Source: Clostridiaceae bacterium
GTDB taxonomy: Bacteria > Bacillota > Clostridia > Lachnospirales > Lachnospiraceae
NCBI GenBank assembly: GCA_902362865.1
Contig: CABIYE010000016.1
Location: 14,255-67,691, forward strand
Direction of reading: 5' to 3'
DNA length: 53,437 nt
Made by a program: the position numbers and the translations under genes. Positions 44,777 to 53,388 of this stretch are shown one piece after another. How positions within the stretch are numbered: the stretch's first letter is position 1; each line of letters begins with the position of its first letter. Below the pieces are notes generated by a model that was not told the origin of the DNA, did no database searches, and saw nothing but the letters and a program-made list of their open reading frames with translations.

Positions 44777-46284
44777 GTAATCTCCTTTACCAGTTTCCTG
44801 TCATCCATTTCATAGCGGATGCCCTGAATTTCCTGGTATGTCTCGTGTCCTTTCCCGGCAATTATAATCACATCGCCGGATTTTCTGTTCTCTATTGCAT
44901 AGCGAACGGCTTCCCTGCGGTCTTCTACCACCACATACGCTCCATTCGTCCTCTTCATTCCCGTCAAAATGTCTTTTATAATCTCTCCCGGCTCTTCATA
45001 CCTTGGATTATCCGTTGTAATCACAGTGAAGTCCGCGTATCTTCCCGCCACTTCTCCCATTTCATACCGCCGTTCTTTGGAGCGATTGCCTCCGCACCCA
45101 AATACTACAACAATTCTGCCATCTGCGTACTCCCTTAACATCTGCAGTATGCTCTTAAGGCTCATAGCATTATGAGCATAATCTACAAAAACCATCCCGT
45201 CTCTCCATGCCGCCGCCAGCTCCATCCTTCCCGGAATCCTGATTTTCTTAAGTCCCTCCCGTATCGTTTCATTTTCCACACCCAGATATCTCACAGCAGC
45301 GGCGGCTGCCATGGAATTGTATACGTTAAAGTGGCCGGGAAGCGGAAGCTCTATCTCTATCTCCTCTGCCTGCCTTTTCCCATCTGCCATACCCAGCCGA
45401 TACCTTATCCCAAAGCAATCTCTCCTACATATCTTCCGAATATCCAAAGCATGGTAATCCATTTGCACACATCCGCCACCGCATCCATAAGTGATTTTTT
45501 CACATTCGGTTCCCTCAAAAATCTCTTCGTACCACGGATCGTCCGCATTTCCAATTCCCACTTTGCTCTGTAAAAATAAAAGATGCTTACATTGCAGATA
45601 TTCTTCAAAATCCGCATGTTCACTGGTTCCGATATGATCTCTCCCAAGATTGGTAAAAATCCCCACTTCAAACCTTATTCCTGCCGTCCGCTTCAGTTTT
45701 AATCCCTGAGAAGACACCTCCATTACCACACTGTCACATCCCGCCACCACCATCTCATGCAGATATGCCTGTATCTGGCAGGATTCCGGCGTCGTATTGT
45801 AGCTGCTAAGAATCCGCCGTCCGGTATCCACCCGAACCGTACCAATCAGCCCGGTCTTGTGTCCGCCGTAATTCAGAAGCTGCTGAACCATACACGCCGT
45901 TGTCGTTTTGCCTTTCGTTCCTGTAATACCAATCACTTTCATTTTCCGAGCCGGATAACCGTATAAAGCCGCCGACATCAGCGCCAGTGCATATCTGGTA
46001 TCACTCACCCGGATAATCGTCACATTCCTGGAATCCGGCAGAAAATCCTCACACCGAATCCACCGCTCATAACACTCCTCACTCTGTATCACCAGCGCCG
46101 TCGCGCCCCGCTCCAGAGCCTTTCCCACAAAATCATGACCATCCCTGCAGTATCCTTTTATACAAACAAAAACATCCCGTTCTCCAATATTCTCCGTATC
46201 ATTGGTAACTTTCCTTATCTTCCTCTCAACCGTACCCTTAAGAACCTCATACGTAAGCCCTGTAAGAAGTTCGGAAAGCTCCAT
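44755..46284 (-). CDS. murE: UDP-MurNAc-L-Ala-D-Glu:meso-diaminopimelate ligase
   Basis: Adds the third stem-peptide residue. 509 residues: N-terminal UDP-binding domain, ATP loop GITGTKGKTTTACM near 118-131, TTPESC, EVSSQGLKL with the following GRDHIGTSEH, VDYAHN, and TDNPRYEEP near 410. The DNPR motif with its arginine marks meso-DAP specificity in E. coli MurE. AAGGA is 6 nt before ATG. First gene of murE-priA-def-fmt; a weak TTGACG lies about 60 nt upstream. Confidence 0.94.
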   Translation of the reverse strand: MELSELLTGLTYEVLKGTVERKIRKVTNDTENIGERDVFVCIKGYCRDGHDFVGKALERGATALVIQSEECYERWIRCEDFLPDSRNVTIIRVSDTRYALALMSAALYGYPARKMKVIGITGTKGKTTTACMVQQLLNYGGHKTGLIGTVRVDTGRRILSSYNTTPESCQIQAYLHEMVVAGCDSVVMEVSSQGLKLKRTAGIRFEVGIFTNLGRDHIGTSEHADFEEYLQCKHLLFLQSKVGIGNADDPWYEEIFEGTECEKITYGCGGGCVQMDYHALDIRKICRRDCFGIRYRLGMADGKRQAEEIEIELPLPGHFNVYNSMAAAAAVRYLGVENETIREGLKKIRIPGRMELAAAWRDGMVFVDYAHNAMSLKSILQMLREYADGRIVVVFGCGGNRSKERRYEMGEVAGRYADFTVITTDNPRYEEPGEIIKDILTGMKRTNGAYVVVEDRREAVRYAIENRKSGDVIIIAGKGHETYQEIQGIRYEMDDRKLVKEITCTQILS

Positions 46285-46354
46285 ATTGATTCCTTACTAT
46301 TTAAACTTACTTATAATTTTTACACAAATCCCCAAAACCGTCAACCGTTTCCAA

Positions 46355-46384
46355 TTGCCAAAATTCGCCACAGTATGATACAAT
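46355..46384 (+). promoter_or_regulatory. Promoter of the arginase-family gene
   Basis: TTGCCA (46355-46360), 18 nt, TACAAT (46379-46384), overlapping the divergent murE upstream region. The start of transcription would be near 46391. Confidence 0.55.
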
Positions 46385-46396
46385 AATTACCATTCA

Positions 46397-46498
46397 CAGC
46401 CGATTTGAAATCCAATATGGATTCGTCGTGCTTGCACGTAAGAAGATATAGACGAATGCAGTTCCGATTGGAAAGGCGTCGGCTGCTTGCAGACAAGC
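46397..46498 (+). promoter_or_regulatory. Structured 5' leader of the arginase-family gene
   Basis: Nested complementary arms: CAGCCGA (46397-46403)/TCGGCTG (46479-46485); TCCAAT (46411-46416)/ATTGGA (46467-46472); ATTCGTC (46421-46427)/GACGAAT (46451-46457); tip CGTGC-TT-GCACG (46427-46438); then a separate GCTTG-CAGA-CAAGC hairpin (46485-46498). It starts a few nt into the predicted transcript and ends about 45 nt before the Shine-Dalgarno. It could be a cis-regulatory RNA or an intergenic repeat; the tip resembles that of the element at 40950-41113. Confidence 0.6.
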
Positions 46499-46545
46499 AC
46501 ATTCGGAGCAACATGTTCGTTTTATTATCACATTGGGAGGGTATG

Positions 46546-47388
46546 ATGTTTCACATTTTTGGATGCCCCATGCACTTTGGGGTCGGTGACAAGGGACTGA
46601 CCTACAGTCTCGACTATTTTAATGATTATTGTAAGGATTTAGAAATTACCATGCTTCCGGAGATTACCATGCCGGAATACAATTTGAAGAATCTAAAGAA
46701 TTTAAACAGTGTAATTGCCACCTGCGAGCAGATTGCCGAAGAAGGCCGCAAGGCAATCAAAAACGGCGAAGTTCCTCTTTTTATTGCCGGAGATCACAGT
46801 TCTGTGATCGGTACGATTTCAGCTTCTGCAACGTGTTATGACAATCTGGGGCTTATCTGGATTGACGCGCATCCGGACATTAACACGGATGCCACTACAG
46901 TTACCGGGAATATCCACGGTATGCCCGTCGCTGCACTTCTCGGAATGGGAGAAAAAAGGCTGACTCAGATTTTGACGCCGGATGTGAAACTCCGGCCGGA
47001 AAATATTGTCATGATTGGCCTTCGGGATATAGATCCCCCAGAAGCCACATTTTTAGAAAAATTAAAAATCCGGCATTATACTTATGACGAAGTTCTGAAA
47101 CGGGGACTGGAAGCCTGTTTAAATGATACGGTGTCTTATCTTTCTCATTTAAAGCATGTCCATATCAGTTTCGATATCGACGTCATGGATCCTGCTTTCC
47201 TGCCCGGCGTTTCCGTACCCGTTCCTGATGGTTTTAAAGAAGCGGAAGCCTTCCGTATCATGGACAGATTAATGACTGAATTGCCTATTTCTTCTTATGA
47301 TATCGTAGAATATAATGCCGAACATGACACAGATGATAAAACTGCTGCCTTTGCCAAAAAATTGGCACATTTTATCTTAAAACATTGA
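46546..47388 (+). CDS. Arginase/agmatinase-family ureohydrolase, probably arginase
   Basis: About 280 residues. Manganese ligand motifs are complete: IAGDHSSVIGT, IWIDAHPDINTD, and ISFDIDVMDPAFLPG. The segment TTVTGNIHGMPVAALLG matches arginase (the SGNIHGMPLA region) better than agmatinase, favouring arginine to ornithine plus urea. ATG 46546 (or 46543) is used because GGGAGG lies just upstream; the longer open frame begins inside the structured leader. Substrate preference within the family is inferred. Confidence 0.85.
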   Translation: MFHIFGCPMHFGVGDKGLTYSLDYFNDYCKDLEITMLPEITMPEYNLKNLKNLNSVIATCEQIAEEGRKAIKNGEVPLFIAGDHSSVIGTISASATCYDNLGLIWIDAHPDINTDATTVTGNIHGMPVAALLGMGEKRLTQILTPDVKLRPENIVMIGLRDIDPPEATFLEKLKIRHYTYDEVLKRGLEACLNDTVSYLSHLKHVHISFDIDVMDPAFLPGVSVPVPDGFKEAEAFRIMDRLMTELPISSYDIVEYNAEHDTDDKTAAFAKKLAHFILKH

Positions 47389-47416
47389 TTCATATGCATT
47401 ACTGAAAATAGTGTCT

Positions 47417-47680
47417 TTATAAGACTTCTGCGCCAAATGGCATCAGTGCTAACTTGGCAAGCTTGAACTGCTGAAGCCCAAATGGAATGCCCACAACCGT
47501 CACACAAAGCATTGCTCCCAGTGCCAGATGTTCTATTGCAAGCGGAAGTCCCGACACCACCAGCCAGATAATATTGAGAAGGAAAGAACCGGTTCCTCCG
47601 CCGTATCTCACCTCTTTTCCAAAGGGGAAAAAGCTTAAAGAGGCAAATTTAAAACACAATACATTCCCAAAACATCCCAT
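47417..47680 (-). CDS. YccF-domain membrane protein, shortened
   Basis: 87 residues. The second YccF repeat is complete (LLNIIWLVVSGLPLAIEHL ... VTVVGIPFGLQQFKLAKLAL) but the first is represented only by MGCFGNVL joined to CFKFASLSFFPFGKEVRYGGG. Family members usually have two such repeats with an N-terminal NIIW helix, so about 40 residues seem to be lost inside repeat 1. Only a weak GGGGA precedes ATG 47680. Function unknown; possibly decaying. Confidence 0.65.
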   Translation of the reverse strand: MGCFGNVLCFKFASLSFFPFGKEVRYGGGTGSFLLNIIWLVVSGLPLAIEHLALGAMLCVTVVGIPFGLQQFKLAKLALMPFGAEVL

Positions 47681-47731
47681 ACCGTATGTCCCCTGTTATT
47701 CTACCATAGTTTCAAATGATTTTAATCCTGA

Positions 47732-49264
47732 TTATTCTTCACATTTTCTCACATCATACTCTGCCAAGTACTTCTTCACATACTCCACGTCTGACGGACA
47801 GTTCAGGTATTCGCTTCCATATTTCTGTCTCGTCTCTCCGCCTTTTCCGGTCACGAGAAGGAGCGTCTTGCCTTCTGCTGATTCAATGGCAGCCTTGATT
47901 GCCTCTCCCCGATCCTCAATCATCTCATACGGGCAATTCTGGGCTTCTACATATTGTGCAATATCCTCAGAAATGTCCTCTACCGGCTCATATCCCGGAT
48001 CTTCTGCCACCAGGTATACTTTCTTGGAATACTGGCCCGCAACCGTTCCCAGATCACGGCGACGGATTAGGGCTTTCTTACCCGGGCAGCCGAAAATAGA
48101 CACAATCGCATAATCCGGGTATTCTTCTTTCATAGATGAAAACAATTTCTCAAAGCTTAACTTATTGTGTGCATAGTCTACAATTGCCAAAATGTTCTTG
48201 TCCTTGCTTGCATAAAGCTCCATTCTTCCGCTGGAACGAGCACGTAAAAGCCCGGAATGGATATATTCCTTCGGAATACCGAACTTTACTGCCGCCGCAA
48301 TGACACCCAGTGCATTCTCTACATTGAAAAGTCCCGGCATCGTCAGAATGAATTCTTCATCAAAAGCCTCGCATTTCACAGAAAACCTGGTTTCATTTCC
48401 CTCTTTACGGATATGGTAAGCGAAATAATCCGCAGATGAATCCTTCGTACTGAAGGTAATCACTTCCTCCGCCGCCTTTGCCTCTTCCAGAATCCGGTCA
48501 ATGTAATCTGCATCCAGATTCACCACCGCCGTCTTCGTTTTACCAAACATCAGCATCTTAGAAGAAAAATAATCCTCAAAATCTGCATGTTCAATCGGAC
48601 TGATATGATCCTCAGAAATATTCAGGAAAATTCCCACATCGAATTTCATGTCATCTACACGGTGATATTTCAGCGCCTGGGAAGACACTTCCATCTGTGC
48701 GTATTCCATACCACAATCCAGAGCGTTGCGCAGATGCTGCTGCAGTTCTACTGCCTCCGGGGTGGTAATATGGGACTCTACCTTTGATTTGCCATCATAA
48801 ATATCAATCGAAGAAATCACAGCGCTGTCTTTTTTATTTTGCGCTTCCAGATAATCATCTACAATCGCTTTCATATAATAAACGGAGGTAGATTTTCCTT
48901 TTGTTCCGCCCACACCTACAAGCCGTAAATCTTCCCATGGATTATTATAAAACAAATTGGCAAGAACCGACATCGCTTCACGGATATCCTTTACCAGAAT
49001 ATAAGGAACTTCTGCTTCAAGCTCAAAAACCTTCTCACTAATATAGCAGACTGCCCCCTTTCCTACGGCTTCTCTCAGGTAAACCGGCTTAAATGCCGCA
49101 CCCTTGCAGATAAATAAAGTGTCTTCCGACACCTCTTTGGAATTATAGGTAAGATTTCTAATAACATTCTCTTCTTTACCATATAATTCACAGGAGGCGA
49201 ACATTCCCCGTTTTCTCAGCGCCTCCACATATTCCTGTATTTTATAAAACTTCATCTCTGCCAT
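47732..49264 (-). CDS. MurE-like Mur ligase, non-DAP motif
   Basis: 510-residue Mur ligase: ATP loop GVGGTKGKSTSVYYM, TTPEAVELQ, EVSSQALKYHR, NISEDHISPIEH, VDYAHNKLSF. It is the same fold and length as MurE, but the DAP-recognition DNPR is replaced by EDPGYEP near residue 425, losing the arginine. It therefore likely accepts another amino acid (for example L-Lys or L-Orn) or acts outside the main stem peptide. AAAGGGAG lies 6 nt before ATG 49264. Third gene of the operon ATP-grasp - racemase - this gene, 14 nt after the racemase. A canonical murE exists 1.4 kb away. Confidence 0.85.
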   Translation of the reverse strand: MAEMKFYKIQEYVEALRKRGMFASCELYGKEENVIRNLTYNSKEVSEDTLFICKGAAFKPVYLREAVGKGAVCYISEKVFELEAEVPYILVKDIREAMSVLANLFYNNPWEDLRLVGVGGTKGKSTSVYYMKAIVDDYLEAQNKKDSAVISSIDIYDGKSKVESHITTPEAVELQQHLRNALDCGMEYAQMEVSSQALKYHRVDDMKFDVGIFLNISEDHISPIEHADFEDYFSSKMLMFGKTKTAVVNLDADYIDRILEEAKAAEEVITFSTKDSSADYFAYHIRKEGNETRFSVKCEAFDEEFILTMPGLFNVENALGVIAAAVKFGIPKEYIHSGLLRARSSGRMELYASKDKNILAIVDYAHNKLSFEKLFSSMKEEYPDYAIVSIFGCPGKKALIRRRDLGTVAGQYSKKVYLVAEDPGYEPVEDISEDIAQYVEAQNCPYEMIEDRGEAIKAAIESAEGKTLLLVTGKGGETRQKYGSEYLNCPSDVEYVKKYLAEYDVRKCEE

Positions 49265-49278
49265 CTTCTTCTCCCTTT

Positions 49279-49995
49279 CTACCGGTATTCTGCGCCGGAG
49301 CGCAGGATTGATTCTCTCACCAGCACATCCATTGCATCCAGGCAGATGGACGGAATCTCATGCTTCCCTTTAAATACGGACAATTCTGTACACGCCAGAA
49401 TGACTGCATCACATCCCTTACGCATAAATTCACTGATTACACGGTCAAACTTAGCCCGATCCCCCGGTTTCCCGCTCTTAATATCATCGTAAATCAAGGA
49501 CATTACATCCTTCTGCCGTTCCGGCGACGGTTTGACCGGCGTCACTCCCAGCTTCTTGCACTCCTTATGATAGATACGGGAATTTATCGTTCCATCCGTC
49601 GCCATGATTCCGATCCTCTTTACATTGTCAAATGCATTTACTGCATAGGCAACGCTCTCACGAATCATATGAATGACCGGTATCTGTACAGCCTTCTGAA
49701 TCTGTTCATAGAAATAATGGGAAGTATTGCAGGTAATCGCTATATTGGAAACCCCCAAACGCTCCAAGGTTCTTGCATCCTCCTGAAGCAGCCTGATGAG
49801 ATGCTTATCGTCCCCCGTGATAATCGCCTCCGTCCTGTCCGGCATGGTAGCATGGCTTAAAATCACCATATCAATATGCTCCTGATCTTTCGACGCTTTC
49901 GTATGTGCAATCACATTTTCGTAATAGTAAGAAGAGGCTTCCGGCCCCATCCCGCCAATCACACCCAGCTTCTTTAATTCTCTTCTTTCTTCCAT
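49279..49995 (-). CDS. Aspartate/glutamate racemase family protein
   Basis: 238-residue PLP-independent racemase. LGVIGGMGPEASSYYYENVI is the typical aspartate-racemase N terminus; the two catalytic cysteines are in IAITCNTSHYFYEQ (about 87) and VILACTELSVF (about 200). It probably supplies a D-amino acid, D-aspartate being the best guess, for the ATP-grasp ligase 11 nt upstream. Glutamate racemase is less likely, given the family subgroup. AAGGG lies 6 nt before ATG 49995. Confidence 0.85.
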   Translation of the reverse strand: MEERRELKKLGVIGGMGPEASSYYYENVIAHTKASKDQEHIDMVILSHATMPDRTEAIITGDDKHLIRLLQEDARTLERLGVSNIAITCNTSHYFYEQIQKAVQIPVIHMIRESVAYAVNAFDNVKRIGIMATDGTINSRIYHKECKKLGVTPVKPSPERQKDVMSLIYDDIKSGKPGDRAKFDRVISEFMRKGCDAVILACTELSVFKGKHEIPSICLDAMDVLVRESILRSGAEYR

Positions 49996-50006
49996 ACCAA
50001 TCCCTT

Positions 50007-51218
50007 TTACTTATAATATTTGTTAAAATAAGAATATTGTTTCAAATGGGTCTTCGCCATGCGCAGGAAACGCATCGGCCTTAAATCTCCTCGCTTAAAT
50101 ACAGGATTCACCATTCTGCCCTCTTTTATCAGCTTCTTCATTTTAGCAACATATTGCGGATTCTTAATGTGCTTAAACGCCACACCCTTCGGAACGGTCA
50201 TCCACAGATATTCTTCTGTTGCTTCCTCATAAGGCAATTCTCTCTGGTAAATGTAATCTTCTACAAAATACTTTGCCACATTGAACCCGGAATTTGTAAC
50301 ATAATAATTACTTCTCCCCTGTCTGGTGTTAATCTCAAAAAAGCGGTAGGTATTATCACGCATATCATATTTAATATCAAAATTAGAAAAACCTACATAG
50401 TGCAGGTCTTCCAGCAGATTCTTCACGCGCCCCATCAATTCTTTGTTAGGTTCTGTGATAATTACCGCATGATTTCCCAGCCCATGAGGCGTATGCTCTT
50501 CCAGAAGAACATGGCCCAGACACATCATCTTCACCTTACCATTCCGGTCAGAATAGGAAGTCAGCACCCGCATATACTCATCATTTCCCGGAATGGTATC
50601 CTGAATAATCAAGGCATCGTCATATCCGGCTTCATAAATCTGGCTGATTACCTTCTCCATTTCTTTCCGGCTGCCCAATTTATAAATCTTATTCTGCGTC
50701 GGGAACGGATGCTCCCAGTATGCGATACTGTTGGAAGGCTTTACAATGACCGGATAAGAGAAATCACAGGCAAAATCAAGCCCCATCTCTTTTCTGTATA
50801 CAATGGTCTTCGGATAATCTACCCCGTGCTTCTCACACAGCTGATAGAACCGCTCCTTCTGCTGCAGGCTGTCCATCAGATCAAAATCAATATACGGCGC
50901 AATTACATTTTCCGGCAGCTCCGCTTTATGCCTGCTGGCAAGAGCCACATAACTGTCACCACAGCCAATGAGAAGAATCTTCTTGTTGCTGTGCTGCTTC
51001 GCAAACTTCGTAATCCGCTTCACAAAATACTCGTCAGTGTCAATCGCCGGATTCCCTTCATATACCGTAATCTGGCTGTTGAAACTTGGTCCCGTCTGGT
51101 ACTTGCCGAACACGTAGGACTTTACCTGATACTGTTCGTAAAAAGCGCGCGCCACACTGTAGGTATTAATATCTCCTCCCAGCAGAACCGGGATAAATTT
51201 TCTTTCTTTGAATTTCAT
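50007..51218 (-). CDS. ATP-grasp carboxylate-amine ligase, D-aspartate ligase-like
   Basis: About 403 residues. N terminus FIPVLLGGDINTYSVARAFYEQY resembles that of enterococcal/lactococcal D-aspartate ligase (Aslfm type); the ATP-grasp core shows FSYPVIVKPSNSIAYWE, ALIIQDTIPGNDEYMRVLT and the metal/ATP motif RFFEINTRQGRSNYYV. Such enzymes attach D-Asp to the side-chain amine of the third stem-peptide residue. ATG 51218 is preferred over GTG 51245, which would be only about 8 nt from the predicted transcript start, although the Shine-Dalgarno (AAAGGAG) is then distant. First gene of a three-gene operon. Confidence 0.82.
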   Translation of the reverse strand: MKFKERKFIPVLLGGDINTYSVARAFYEQYQVKSYVFGKYQTGPSFNSQITVYEGNPAIDTDEYFVKRITKFAKQHSNKKILLIGCGDSYVALASRHKAELPENVIAPYIDFDLMDSLQQKERFYQLCEKHGVDYPKTIVYRKEMGLDFACDFSYPVIVKPSNSIAYWEHPFPTQNKIYKLGSRKEMEKVISQIYEAGYDDALIIQDTIPGNDEYMRVLTSYSDRNGKVKMMCLGHVLLEEHTPHGLGNHAVIITEPNKELMGRVKNLLEDLHYVGFSNFDIKYDMRDNTYRFFEINTRQGRSNYYVTNSGFNVAKYFVEDYIYQRELPYEEATEEYLWMTVPKGVAFKHIKNPQYVAKMKKLIKEGRMVNPVFKRGDLRPMRFLRMAKTHLKQYSYFNKYYK

Positions 51219-51259
51219 CGTCTCTTGGAACACTCCTTTGTCCACATTTATTCCAGCCT

Positions 51260-51288
51260 ATTATACCCCCTCGCATCCCAGGTGTCAA
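51260..51288 (-). promoter_or_regulatory. Promoter of the ATP-grasp/racemase/MurE-like operon
   Basis: Minus strand TTGACA (51283-51288), 17 nt, TATAAT (51260-51265): a perfect consensus promoter. Confidence 0.9.
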
Positions 51289-51356
51289 TGAAGGGTGAAC
51301 GTCATAAATGTCATAAATATTCCTGTATAAACATTTCGAATGGTTCCTTATTACAA

Positions 51357-51405
51357 GAGGATACCAGTATCCTGATTCCTCAGTTCTGGTATCCTCTCTT
51401 TTTTA
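51357..51405. terminator. Hairpin terminator after the LRR-SLH gene
   Basis: Perfect 12-bp stem AGAGGATACCAG (51357-51368) / CTGGTATCCTCT (51387-51398). The T-run (CTTTTTT) is on the plus side; on the minus side it is only TTGTAAT, so termination of the minus-strand gene may be partial. Confidence 0.6.
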
Positions 51406-51426
51406 CACTTTCGTTTTCATCTATCT

Positions 51427-53388
51427 TTAGTCATTCTCATATTTCTGCTTGAATCGCATAATGATTGCCGCACATTCTGCACGGTTCGCATTTCCCTGTG
51501 GTGCAAGCTGCGTTTCGTTCATTCCTTGAATGATCTCATTTGCCACTGCCCACTGCATCGCTTCCACCGCAAACGGCTGTATCTGCCCGGCATCTGCAAA
51601 TCTGCTAAGCTCTGCACGCTGTGACACATCATATCCTTTTCCCTTCGCATAGCGGTACATCATAGTCGCCATCTGCTCACGGGTAATCGGGTCATTCACG
51701 CCAAACAAGCCATTCTCATATCCCGTTATCACACCAGCCTCATTCGCCCAGATGATTGCATCTGTATACCATATGCCATCCGCCACATCCGGGAACTTCG
51801 GCGTATATTCCACTTGCGGTTTCCCGTTCATACGGTACAGAATCACTGCAAACTGCGCACGTGGCAGTGTCTGGTCCGGTCCGAAGGTGGTATCATTCAG
51901 CCCGGTCATCAGATTGTGCTGGTATACGTATGTTACGTAAGGATAAAACCAACTGGACGTATCCGTCACATCAGCAAATGGTATTCCATCTTCCAATAAT
52001 ATAATGTAATTCAAATCATTCTCCTGAGCATACTGCAAACCGTAAGAATTCTCATAGACTAATAATGTCGGGGCAGGAGCATTATATTGATAAAACGCAT
52101 CCTCGCCTATGCTTGTCACACTCTTGGGAATTCTAATACTACTAAGATTATAGCAAGCGTAGAATGCGGATTTTCCTATGCTTTCCAATCCTTCCGGCAA
52201 CTCAATACTCTCCAGACTCTTACAATAGGAAAATGCATCTTCTCCTATATTAATCAAACTTTTCGGCAGTTCGATACTGTTCAAACTGCTGCAGCCGGCA
52301 AATGCCCGATCTCCTATATTCGTCAGTCCTTCCGGCAGATCGATATTACAAAGATTTTTACAATAGCCAAATGCATCGTTCTCTATACTCGTCACAGTCT
52401 CTGGTATTGTGACGCTGCTCAAACTATTACACTCTCTAAATGCCCATTCTCCTATATATGTCAATCCCTCTTCCAAATCAAGATTACTTAGATTGGTGCA
52501 TCCTCTAAAAGTTTCCCGACCCATACTCTCCACACTGCCAGGTATCTTAATTGTCTTCAATCCAACGCACTCTTGAAAAACTCGATCTCCTATATGGGTC
52601 AACCCTTCCGGCAAATTAATATTCTCCAAGCTACGGCACCCACGAAACGTCTCATCTTCCAGACTTTTCAACCCTTCCGGCAAAACAACACTGTTTAAAT
52701 TCTGACAATAGTAAAAAGCCTTCTTTCCTATATCTGTCACACCAGCCGGTATATCAATGGCACTCATCGCATTACATCCTTCAAATGCCTGCTCTCCTAT
52801 ACTTACTGTACTTTCTGCTATCTTAATGTCTGTTTTTCCATTTGCTACCGCTATAAGAGTTGTACATTCTTTATTATATAAGCATCCATCATAATCCGCA
52901 TATACAGAATTCCCCTCTGCTACTTCTATTTGCGTCAGGTTGCTACACTCCCAAAATGCAAGTTCTTCTATATTCGTTACGCCAACCGGTATATCAATGT
53001 GTGTCAGGCTGCTGCATTCCCAAAATGCAACCTTCCCTATACTTGTCAAGCCTTCCGGCAGTTCAATACTATTCAGACTGCTGCATTTCCAAAATGCATA
53101 CTCTCCTATACTTGTCAAGCCCTTCGGCAGCTTAATACTATTCAAGTTACTGCAGCCTGCAAACACACCCCACTCTATTTCTGTCAAGCCTTCCGGCAAA
53201 TCTATACTGCTCAAACTGCTGCAGTCACTAAATGCACTAGAACCTATACTTGTTAAACTTTCCGGCAGTTCAATACTATTCAAACTGCTGCAGTTCCAAA
53301 ATGCATTAGAACCTATACTTGTCAAGTCCTTCGGCAGCTTAATACTATTCAGTGATTTTGTCAAGATTAGTTGACACATTTTCCTCAA
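51427..53388 (-). CDS. BspA-type leucine-rich-repeat protein with three SLH domains, 5'-truncated
   Basis: Surface protein fragment of at most 653 codons. Sixteen or so 23-residue LRR_5 repeats of the form LxSIxLPxGLTSIGxxAFxxC fill the first two-thirds; one degenerate insert (EVAEGNSVYADYDGCLYNKE) breaks the array. Three SLH domains follow (WFYPYVTYVYQHNLMTGLND ... RAECAAIIMRF). The open frame starts at TTG 53388, but there is no signal peptide and the first repeat begins mid-unit at KSLNSIKLPKDL, right beside a TGTCAA...TTGACA inverted repeat. The 5' part was probably removed by an insertion, so this is likely a pseudogene. Confidence 0.75.
   Translation of the reverse strand: MRKMCQLILTKSLNSIKLPKDLTSIGSNAFWNCSSLNSIELPESLTSIGSSAFSDCSSLSSIDLPEGLTEIEWGVFAGCSNLNSIKLPKGLTSIGEYAFWKCSSLNSIELPEGLTSIGKVAFWECSSLTHIDIPVGVTNIEELAFWECSNLTQIEVAEGNSVYADYDGCLYNKECTTLIAVANGKTDIKIAESTVSIGEQAFEGCNAMSAIDIPAGVTDIGKKAFYYCQNLNSVVLPEGLKSLEDETFRGCRSLENINLPEGLTHIGDRVFQECVGLKTIKIPGSVESMGRETFRGCTNLSNLDLEEGLTYIGEWAFRECNSLSSVTIPETVTSIENDAFGYCKNLCNIDLPEGLTNIGDRAFAGCSSLNSIELPKSLINIGEDAFSYCKSLESIELPEGLESIGKSAFYACYNLSSIRIPKSVTSIGEDAFYQYNAPAPTLLVYENSYGLQYAQENDLNYIILLEDGIPFADVTDTSSWFYPYVTYVYQHNLMTGLNDTTFGPDQTLPRAQFAVILYRMNGKPQVEYTPKFPDVADGIWYTDAIIWANEAGVITGYENGLFGVNDPITREQMATMMYRYAKGKGYDVSQRAELSRFADAGQIQPFAVEAMQWAVANEIIQGMNETQLAPQGNANRAECAAIIMRFKQKYEND
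52087..53370 (-). repeat. 69-bp coding repeat array (LRR_5)
   Basis: Tandem 69-bp units encoding the 23-residue leucine-rich repeats; units are diverged at DNA level but keep the CTTCCGGCA and CCTATA-like blocks. Such arrays recombine readily. Confidence 0.85.

Noticed and set aside
52087..53370. Regularly spaced similar blocks resembling a CRISPR array
   Set aside because: The period is 69 bp in frame and encodes LRR_5 units; no spacers and no cas genes.
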